DNA from: Rhodocyclales bacterium
GTDB lineage: Bacteria > Pseudomonadota > Gammaproteobacteria > Burkholderiales > Rhodocyclaceae
DNA: 64,000 nt
Direction: 5' to 3'
Assembly (NCBI GenBank): GCA_026399475.1
Contig: JAPLQY010000071.1
Coordinates: forward strand, 1 to 64,000
Of this stretch, positions 46,406-53,323 are shown piece after piece (position 1 is the stretch's first letter; each line of letters starts with the position of its first letter). Under the pieces are notes generated by a model. The model was not told the origin of the DNA and made no database searches. It worked only from the letters and a program-made list of their open reading frames with translations. A program made the position numbers and the translations under genes.

Positions 46406-47410
46406 ATGCCTGTTCGCCCCGACTCCTCGACGAGATTGCTGCTTGCGGTGATGCTGGTCGTTCTTGCTGCGCTGCTTGCACGGCCGGCCCTGGCGTGGAG
46501 CAAGGCAGGTCATCGCGTCATGGCCCGGATCGCCTTTCATGATCTTCAGGCGAGCGCTCCCGCAGTGACGAAAGCCATCGAGCAGATCATGTCCGCTCAT
46601 CCGGCGGCAGACGCCTTCGCAGATCGCTTGCGGGAGGAGGGCGGTGACCCGGCAACTCGGCTGGCACGCCTGTTTGCCGAAATGGCGCAGTGGCCCGATG
46701 AAGTCCGGAAGAAGCCCTGGCAGAGCTATCACCATGGATCCTGGCATTCCGCCGACCTGCCCTACCATCCCCCTGGCGACGAATCGATGGCGCTGCCGGT
46801 CAGGGCCAGGAATGAAGACATCGTCTGGGCCTTCCGTGAAAATCTGCGGATTTTTATCGACCCGGCATCGAGCGGAGCCGAGCGGTCGGTCGCCCTGTGC
46901 TGGATATTCCATCTGGTCGGAGACGGCCATCAGCCACTGCATGCGGCAACACTGTTCAACCGGATGTTTCCTGCAGGCGATCGTCGCGGTGGCAGGTTCT
47001 GGATTCGCGTGCAGCCTTCCGCTGATCCGATCACCCTGCACCGTTTCTGGGATGGCATCGTTCTACGCTCTGATCAAGCGAGCGACGTGGCACGGCTTGC
47101 AACGCGGCTCATGCAAGAGCACCCGGTGGCGAGTTATCCGCAACTCACCCGGCGGCCGTTCCTGAAACCGGACGCATTTGAGGCCTGGCTAGTCGAAGAA
47201 AGCCACGTGCTGGCTATCTCCGGGGTGTACCTGCAAGGCCGCCTGGAGGGCAGCCCGGTGGCCGATCAGGCGCCAGTCCTGACGTCACGCTATGTGCTCA
47301 ATGCCGAACGAGTCGGTGCGCGACAACTGGCGCTCTCCGGGTATCGGCTGGCAGAGATTCTCAGGCTCGTCGTGCCGCAGATCGTTGTTCCGTCGGATCA
47401 GCGACCATGA
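46406..47410 (+). CDS. Exported S1/P1-type nuclease
   Basis: A 334-residue zinc-dependent nuclease. After a signal peptide (cleavage after PALA, residue 30) the mature protein begins with Trp31 and His36, matching Trp1 and His6 of P1 nuclease. The other zinc ligands are present: D in QWPDEV, H in WHSADLPYH, FHLVGDGHQPLH (three ligands) and LHRFWD. Family members cut single-stranded RNA/DNA and remove 3'-phosphates. The ATG at 46406 is preferred; a TTG at 46379 overlapping the SulP stop would add nine residues. Last gene of the operon, convergent with the metallophosphatase. Confidence 0.92.
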   Translation: MPVRPDSSTRLLLAVMLVVLAALLARPALAWSKAGHRVMARIAFHDLQASAPAVTKAIEQIMSAHPAADAFADRLREEGGDPATRLARLFAEMAQWPDEVRKKPWQSYHHGSWHSADLPYHPPGDESMALPVRARNEDIVWAFRENLRIFIDPASSGAERSVALCWIFHLVGDGHQPLHAATLFNRMFPAGDRRGGRFWIRVQPSADPITLHRFWDGIVLRSDQASDVARLATRLMQEHPVASYPQLTRRPFLKPDAFEAWLVEESHVLAISGVYLQGRLEGSPVADQAPVLTSRYVLNAERVGARQLALSGYRLAEILRLVVPQIVVPSDQRP

Positions 47411-47469
47411 GGCTGTTGCACTCGTCGCCAACACCTTCGGACCGGCAACCGGTCGAGCCCCGGCGTGAT

Positions 47470-48438
47470 TCACTGCGGATCGGGGCGCGGCCGCCAGAGG
47501 CGTGGCGAAAAGCGGAACACGTCTGGATCGTTGACGTCGACCGTGCCCTTGATCCAGCCCAGGAACGGCGAGCCGAAGTTCTCTACCCGGGTGAAATTCC
47601 TGACGACCTCGCGAGTATTCGGGTCTTGCATGGGCTGGTCTATGTGTTGGTGATGCGTGTCGCCATGGACCAGTACGACCTTGCCAGGAAAGGATTGTGT
47701 TTCTTCCCGCAGTTGCGCAAGGAACTCGCCATAGCCGGTCGGCGCGTGTCCGCCATTCCAGGCTTCGAATCCGGGATTGGCGTGCGCCACAATCAGGATG
47801 CCGGGCAGCTTCCTTGCCCGGGCCAGAGCGAACGCCTCCGCCAGCCACGCATGGTTGGCCGCACCGCGTTCGACAAATTCCGCCACCGGTCCCTGCTGGT
47901 TCACGCTGCCGTTGCTGGTGCCCCAGAAGTTGTTTTCACTGCCGGGCAGGTTGATGCTTGCAAACAGGACACCGCCCGCTTCCCAGCGAACATTTTCGCG
48001 ATACGCGGCAAACGCCGGATTGCTGCTCTGGCGCTCGAGCTTCATGGTGCGACGGCCCAGCGTCGATTCCGTCGACCAGAACATTGTCCGCAGCTTTCCA
48101 AGGCGTTCGACCGGCTCGAAATCGGCGTTCCTGCGGTGGTGGCAGTCTACCCATTCGTTGTCGCCTGGCACATAGACCAGCGGATGCGCAGACTGCTGAA
48201 ATGCGTCGAGGATCGCCTGGTAGGCCGCGTCGCTGCATATCTCGGAGCCCTTCTTGATGTCGCCTCCGTGCACCACGAAAGCCAACGCATCCGCGCTCAT
48301 CTCGGCAATCAGCAGCGGCAGCTGTTCACGCTCCCGAAGGTTGTAGGGAACGTCGGCGAAAAGGCCGAAGCTTATTGGGCCGGCATTTGCCGCCGAGCAC
48401 ATCCAGACCGTGAGCAGCAGGAATATTTTTCGGGTCAT
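47470..48438 (-). CDS. Exported calcineurin-like metallophosphatase
   Basis: A 322-residue predicted periplasmic phosphoesterase. Signal peptide (FLLLTVWMCSAANA, about 1-19), then motifs of the metallophosphoesterase fold in a divergent form: FADVPYN, VHGGDIKKGSE, PGDNEWVDC (for GDNE/GNHE), AHANPG and HGDTHHQH (for GHxH). The first motif lacks the usual DxH, so metal site 1 may differ. The ATG at 48438 starts the signal peptide. It faces the S1/P1 nuclease tail to tail and diverges from the secreted CYTH operon. The 230 bases to that operon show no convincing promoter. Confidence 0.85.
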   Translation of the reverse strand: MTRKIFLLLTVWMCSAANAGPISFGLFADVPYNLREREQLPLLIAEMSADALAFVVHGGDIKKGSEICSDAAYQAILDAFQQSAHPLVYVPGDNEWVDCHHRRNADFEPVERLGKLRTMFWSTESTLGRRTMKLERQSSNPAFAAYRENVRWEAGGVLFASINLPGSENNFWGTSNGSVNQQGPVAEFVERGAANHAWLAEAFALARARKLPGILIVAHANPGFEAWNGGHAPTGYGEFLAQLREETQSFPGKVVLVHGDTHHQHIDQPMQDPNTREVVRNFTRVENFGSPFLGWIKGTVDVNDPDVFRFSPRLWRPRPDPQ

Positions 48439-48668
48439 GATTTGATTGGGGCAAGGAGCGGCAGGAGCCAGGAAGAAGGTTTTTTTGTGGCCGGCGAGAG
48501 TGTAGCGGAAGCCATGATGGAAGGAGCGGCCTCCGATGCCTGGTAGTCGCTCGGCGCCCATCTGCTGCGTTTCGCTGGATTGTTTGATGTGTGTCAATAG
48601 GAAGAAATGCAAAAGGTCTACTGTAATTCTAGGTAATCCGATTTATTTCGTTTAACGGGAGGTGTCAC

Positions 48669-50489
48669 ATGTTCAATAAGCAAATTGGAAAACTGGCTGC
48701 GGTATGGTTCATCGCCGCACTGTCACTTTTCGCCGGTACTGCCGTCGTCGCAGCGGAACCGACATCGGCGCTTTACCTTAAGACGCTCGAAGCGTATCCC
48801 GCGCCGAAGCTCGAGGTAGTGGACGGGCGGGAATACAAGTTCCTGGTCGATCCGGCCAAGACCCAGCCGGCCATAGCGGATGCCTTCAAGGACTTGTGGA
48901 CGCGGTTCAAGTCGGCTGCTACCAAGCATGGATATACCGTGACCGAGAAGGAGAAGGCTCCTTTGAAGTTCGAGATGTACAACAAGGACTACTACGACAC
49001 GGCCGATCAAAAGCTGTGGAACAAGGGCTATCTCCTTCGTATCACGACACGCTTCAAGGATGGCAAGCCAAACCCGATGGTGACCATCACGGTAAAGAGC
49101 ATCAAGGAAGATGTAATGAGCACGCTAACAACGCCTCTGGCGGTGGTGGGTGTGGCAAAGGTCAGTCTGTCGGGCAAGGAGAGCGTCGCTTTTGGTCCGG
49201 GTGGCAAACTCGGTAGCTATATCGAGAAAGACGTGGCGTTTTCGGTGGCCAGCGACACTTTGGGCAAGCGCACCCTGGGCGACTTCGGGAAATACATGCC
49301 TGAATTGCTGACGCTTGGATTGCCCGCCGATACCGCCCTGGTAGAAACCAAGGTATTCACCTACAAGGTCAAACCCGGAGACCTGGTGTTGCCCGGCGTC
49401 GACCCCTGCGGCATCGAGATGGAAGCCTGGAGTGCAAGCGACGGAGGAGCGCCCTACCTGTATGACGTTTCCTTCGCTTATGAGGGCATTAACATGTATG
49501 CCATTCCTGCAACCCACGCCGCCGGTGAGCAGTTCATGTTCAAGGTGGTCAGGGGCGAACTGGGTGGTCTTGCGGGAGCGGACGGCGACAAATGGGGAGG
49601 TTCCAAGGTACGCAAATTGATGAATCGTCCCATAACAGCGTCGTCAGGCGTCCCGGGGCCCGCGGCGCAGTCGGTCCAGTCTCTGGATCAGAAGTATGGA
49701 ATGGCCTCGTCACCGGCTTACATCAAGCACTACGAGACGGACAAGGCTGGCAAGGTCTTGATCAATCCCTACATGCAAGCAGCCTCAAATGAGTTTCCGG
49801 CGATCCTCTTCGTCAAGGATGACTACGACTGGGTCATGGATGCCGAGGCTCGAATCATGCTGATGCCTGGAATCAGGCATCCCTATGGGCGTACCTACAC
49901 CAAGGCCGCTGTCCGTCCGGAGGACGGCCGGAACATGAAGGTGGGAACCAAGGAAACTTACGGACACCCGTCTCTTCTGGCCGGCGGACCGGGCCGCATC
50001 AGCGGCGAAATAATCTACGATGAAGGCACGAACAGCTACACCATCAGCAACAAGTCGGGACGCTATTCCAAGCACAACACCGATCGCACTCCTGAACAGC
50101 TTGTCGCGGCGGCTACGCTGATACGCGAGGTGGTCGACCCGGGTTCGGCGAAATGGGGCCCGGTTTTCTACCTGATCGAGTATGCCCCGCCGGGTCTCAA
50201 GGAACAACTGCTCAAGGACCCCAAGGTTGAATATGACGATCCGGTGAAAAAGACCCGTCCGCATCTGACGGTAATGGCGGGCAGTCCTGGTTTGGTTTCG
50301 GCGGAAAAGCCGACCGCGGGCGTTGCCATGCCGGCCGCCTCGAGGCCGGCTGAAATCGTTCCCCAGAAACCTGCGGCAGTGGTTACCACACCGAAGCTTG
50401 ACACAGCGACACCTAGTGAAGCGGCGGCGGCACAGAAGCCGGGCAAGGGCAAGAAGCAAAAGGCCGCACATGGCGACGATCCCTCCTGA
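48669..50489 (+). CDS. Exported CYTH-like protein with unknown C-terminal module
   Basis: A 606-residue exported protein. Signal peptide about 1-29. The first half looks like a CYTH/TTM domain: EYKFLVD (55-61) in place of ExExK, KDYYDTADQKLWNKGYLLR (106-124), VTITVKS (138-144) and VETKVFTYKV (about 227). A second module (about 350-530) has GHPSLLAGGPGRISGEI and SNKSGRYS. The tail from about 540 is Pro/Ala/Lys-rich. ACGGGAGG precedes the ATG. First gene of an operon with two exported pyrophosphatase-family genes. The CYTH assignment is my reading of the pattern; the later part is unrecognised. Confidence 0.78.
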   Translation: MFNKQIGKLAAVWFIAALSLFAGTAVVAAEPTSALYLKTLEAYPAPKLEVVDGREYKFLVDPAKTQPAIADAFKDLWTRFKSAATKHGYTVTEKEKAPLKFEMYNKDYYDTADQKLWNKGYLLRITTRFKDGKPNPMVTITVKSIKEDVMSTLTTPLAVVGVAKVSLSGKESVAFGPGGKLGSYIEKDVAFSVASDTLGKRTLGDFGKYMPELLTLGLPADTALVETKVFTYKVKPGDLVLPGVDPCGIEMEAWSASDGGAPYLYDVSFAYEGINMYAIPATHAAGEQFMFKVVRGELGGLAGADGDKWGGSKVRKLMNRPITASSGVPGPAAQSVQSLDQKYGMASSPAYIKHYETDKAGKVLINPYMQAASNEFPAILFVKDDYDWVMDAEARIMLMPGIRHPYGRTYTKAAVRPEDGRNMKVGTKETYGHPSLLAGGPGRISGEIIYDEGTNSYTISNKSGRYSKHNTDRTPEQLVAAATLIREVVDPGSAKWGPVFYLIEYAPPGLKEQLLKDPKVEYDDPVKKTRPHLTVMAGSPGLVSAEKPTAGVAMPAASRPAEIVPQKPAAVVTTPKLDTATPSEAAAAQKPGKGKKQKAAHGDDPS

Positions 50490-50532
50490 GTCTTCAATGA
50501 CCAGACCAAATAGCGAAAGGAACTAACCAACC

Positions 50533-51288
50533 ATGAAAAAGACATCCATCACTGCTCTGGGCCTGGGCATGGCGCTACTGTTCTCAGGAGTCATGCTGCC
50601 GCAGACTGCGATTGCCCAGGATGCCCTGACGCCCGTTGTCTCGGTGCTCAAAGGGGAACAAAGCTTCCTGAGTGGGTACGACCCGCGCAACAAGGACGGT
50701 ACCTACAACGTCGTGATCGAAATACCGGCAGGAACGACTGCCGTGTATGAGACCGACAGAAAAACCGGCATGCTTGAACTGGAGCAGAAGAACGGCGAGC
50801 CGCGCTTTGTCCAGTATCTCGGCTATCCTGCCAATTACGGCGCCATTCCGCGCTCCGTCACGCAGAAAGGGGACAGCGTCAAGGCAATTGTATTGGGGGC
50901 GGCCCTGCCGCGGGGCTCCGTCGTCAAGGGCCGTTTGATTGGAGCGCTCAGCTTGGTCGATTCGGGTGGGACCAAAGACCGGGCGATCATGGTCACTGAC
51001 AATACACCATTCGCCAGGATCACCAGCATTGCCGATCTCGATGCCAAGTTTCCCGGAGTCACGTCGATACTTCAGACCTGGTTCACCTCATTCAGCGGCT
51101 ATGGCAAGGACGGCAATCCCCCGTCGAAGGCCGGGTTCAAGGGGCGCGCAGACACTATCCCGGTGGTTGGCGCTGCGATCCTGGCCTACGAAATGTCTGT
51201 GGTGACCGAGGCCGACAAGCGTCCGCTGGATGAAAAAGGAAATCCGCAACTTTATCGCTGGCCTGGCGCCAAGAACGTAGGCGAGTGA
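50533..51288 (+). CDS. Exported family I inorganic pyrophosphatase homologue, altered active site
   Basis: A 251-residue precursor with a signal peptide (cleavage after AIAQ, about 28-29) and a soluble family I pyrophosphatase fold: VVIEIPAG (E63), YET (E73), GYPANYGAI (Y102). The metal-binding signature DGDPxD is KGDSVK (112-117), so the ligands equivalent to E. coli Asp65 and Asp70 are Lys; Lys29 and Arg43 are also missing (V71, Q85), while Asp67, Asp97 and Asp102 equivalents remain (D114, D143, D149). It may be inactive on PPi or have changed specificity. GAAAGGAA precedes the ATG; 43 bases after the CYTH-like gene. Confidence 0.88.
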   Translation: MKKTSITALGLGMALLFSGVMLPQTAIAQDALTPVVSVLKGEQSFLSGYDPRNKDGTYNVVIEIPAGTTAVYETDRKTGMLELEQKNGEPRFVQYLGYPANYGAIPRSVTQKGDSVKAIVLGAALPRGSVVKGRLIGALSLVDSGGTKDRAIMVTDNTPFARITSIADLDAKFPGVTSILQTWFTSFSGYGKDGNPPSKAGFKGRADTIPVVGAAILAYEMSVVTEADKRPLDEKGNPQLYRWPGAKNVGE

Positions 51289-51340
51289 GCCGTGCTGTCG
51301 CGGCTTGCGCACGCGCGTGAGTTGTGAGTTCTTTGTCACG

Positions 51341-51363
51341 GGAATGCGGTTCCGCCGCATTCC
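51341..51363 (+). other. hairpin between the two pyrophosphatase-family genes
   Basis: GGAATGCGG (51341-51349) and CCGCATTCC (51355-51363) make a perfect 9-bp stem with a 5-base loop in the 105-base gap before the family II gene. The tail (TGCTTGG) is not a T-run, so it may be an RNA-stability or partial termination element. Confidence 0.6.
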
Positions 51364-51393
51364 TGCTTGGGCTCTAAATCAGGAGAATATTTC

Positions 51394-52386
51394 ATGAAAC
51401 GATTTACCTCGTGGCTGCTATCAGTCACCCTCGCCCTCGGTTGGGGTCTTGCTCTTGCAGCGGGCGAACCCATGCTCGTGGTCGGACACAAGAATCCCGA
51501 TACGGACGCGATTGTGTCGGCCATTGCGGTTGCGCATTTGAAAACACAAATGGGCACTGTCGCCGTCCCGATTGCTCAGGGACAACCCAATCCGGAGACC
51601 CGATTCGTGCTGGATACTTTCCAGCTGGCCGCTCCGCCGGTGCAAACCAGCGTCGCTGGACGCCAGGTGTTCCTGGTCGATCATTCGGACTATCCGCAGG
51701 CTCCCGATGACTTGAAGAAGGCCGAAGTCGTTGGTCTGGTCGACCACCACAAGCTGGGCGGCATTGCTACCGACAAGCCGATCGAGGTCTGGGTTTTCCC
51801 GGTCGGATGCTCAGGCACGATCATCACCCGGATGTACGACGCCGCAGGCGTTCCGATTCCAAAATCCATCGCGGGCGGCATGGCTTCAGCCATTCTTTCG
51901 GATACGCAGATTCTCAAGTCGCCCACCACTACCGCCGAAGACCGCACGACAGTCACCCGGTTGGCCAAGCTCGCAGGTATCGAGGATATCAATGCCCTGG
52001 GCATGAAGCTCTTCGAGGCGGGGAATGCCGAACTCAAGTCTGTGTCGGGCAAGGACCTGCTGCAGCGAGACTTCAAGACTTTCATGATGAACGGCAAGAA
52101 GGTCGGGGTGGGCCAGTTGGAGGTGGTTAACCTGGCTTTTCTCACGCCCAGGAAAGATGACCTGCTCAAGGCCATGAGCGACCTCAAGGCAGAGGGCTAC
52201 CACAGCGTATTCCTGATGCTGACCGATATTATGAAAGAGGGATCGGACTTCCTGTTCGTTGCTGATGACGCAGGAATAGTTGAGGCGGCGCTTGGCGTCA
52301 AGCCGCAGGGCAGTTCGATCTGGATCCCGGGCCTAATGAGCCGGAAGAAGCAGGTAATCCCCGGTCTGGAAAAGGCCTACAAGTAG
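51394..52386 (+). CDS. Exported family II (DHH) inorganic pyrophosphatase
   Basis: A 330-residue precursor: signal peptide with AxA site (about 1-23), then a complete DHH/DHHA2 manganese-type pyrophosphatase. Metal and catalytic residues are all present: H32, D36, D38 in GHKNPDTDAI, D96 in LVDHSD, DHH at 117-119, D170 in AILSDTQ, and the C-terminal SRKKQVIP (316-323) that binds substrate. Family II enzymes are normally cytoplasmic, so the leader is unusual. AGGAG precedes the ATG at 51394; a start nine residues earlier is possible but spoils the leader. It is followed by the convergent TSUP gene. Confidence 0.93.
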   Translation: MKRFTSWLLSVTLALGWGLALAAGEPMLVVGHKNPDTDAIVSAIAVAHLKTQMGTVAVPIAQGQPNPETRFVLDTFQLAAPPVQTSVAGRQVFLVDHSDYPQAPDDLKKAEVVGLVDHHKLGGIATDKPIEVWVFPVGCSGTIITRMYDAAGVPIPKSIAGGMASAILSDTQILKSPTTTAEDRTTVTRLAKLAGIEDINALGMKLFEAGNAELKSVSGKDLLQRDFKTFMMNGKKVGVGQLEVVNLAFLTPRKDDLLKAMSDLKAEGYHSVFLMLTDIMKEGSDFLFVADDAGIVEAALGVKPQGSSIWIPGLMSRKKQVIPGLEKAYK

Positions 52387-52443
52387 CTACGTCGTTCACC
52401 GGCACGTTGCGAGCGCAGACGGGATTCCGTCCGCGTTCGCCTG

Positions 52444-53232
52444 TCACGGCGTCGCGCCGCGCAGCAAGACGACGGCGCCGACGATGACCACGAGTTCCAT
52501 GATCCACGCGTGTATCCGTGCCGGAATGCTGCTCATGATCCGGCGCGCAACGAAGGCTCCCGGAAAGGTGCACAGGCCGACCAGAAGCCCGACTGCCGCG
52601 AGGTCCGGATTGAGTATCGAAACTCCGCCGAATAGCGCGATCTTGGCAATGCCCATCACCGCCGAAACGACCGCGTCCGTTGCAACGAGCGACGCGCCCT
52701 CGAGGCCGGCTGACATGAGGATGGATATCAGGATGACGCCGGTGCCCGTCATTCCGCCGTTGATGAAGCCGAATATGGCACCCGCGCCGCGTTCGCCTGC
52801 CGGCGAAAACTCGAACTTGACGCGGTTCAGAATTCTGCGCAGAGGAATGCTCGCGAGCAGGAAAGCGCCGAGGAGCAAGCCTATCCAGCGGCTGCTGAGC
52901 AAGGTATAAGCCCAGGCTCCGGCAATGCACGCAGGCAAGCCAAAGGTGAGCACGTGCCGTACGCGAAGCCATTCCACATTGCGCCAGAATGCGACGACGC
53001 GACCGCCGTTGTTCAGCACCACGACGACAGCCATCACCGGTATGACATTGGCGATGCCGACCAGCGGCGCCAGGAAGACCGGCAAGATGAGACCTGCGCC
53101 GAAGCCGGACAAGCCGCTAAGGACGGACGCGGCGAAGGCCACCAGACACACCAGTGCAAGCTGCAGCAGGCTGGCGTCGACGAGGCTGATCAAGGAGGCT
53201 TCCTGAGTCAAGGGCAATGGTCCATGGGGCAA
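52444..53232 (-). CDS. TSUP (TauE/SafE) family transporter
   Basis: A 262-residue inner-membrane protein with about eight helices. The two TSUP repeats are seen in LSGFGAGLILPVFLAP (about 40-55) and GFINGGMTGTGVILIS (about 155-170). Family members export or import sulfite, sulfoacetate or other small sulfur or carbon anions; the substrate cannot be read. It is convergent with the family II pyrophosphatase gene, with a weak GACGG-GATT-CCGTC hairpin (52418-52431) in the 57-base gap, and is not cotranscribed with the cluster. Confidence 0.88.
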   Translation of the reverse strand: MPHGPLPLTQEASLISLVDASLLQLALVCLVAFAASVLSGLSGFGAGLILPVFLAPLVGIANVIPVMAVVVVLNNGGRVVAFWRNVEWLRVRHVLTFGLPACIAGAWAYTLLSSRWIGLLLGAFLLASIPLRRILNRVKFEFSPAGERGAGAIFGFINGGMTGTGVILISILMSAGLEGASLVATDAVVSAVMGIAKIALFGGVSILNPDLAAVGLLVGLCTFPGAFVARRIMSSIPARIHAWIMELVVIVGAVVLLRGATP

Positions 53233-53323
53233 GAACTATGGCATCGACTTCGGTGGCAGCCCGCGATCGCCGGCGACTGAGTGGCATCAGGCGACTTGCC
53301 GTGATTTGCCGGAAGCTGCTGTT

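Noticed and set aside
47440-47454. GACCGG-CAA-CCGGTC hairpin between the nuclease and metallophosphatase genes as bidirectional terminator
   Set aside because: Only six pairs and no T-run on either side; too weak to call.
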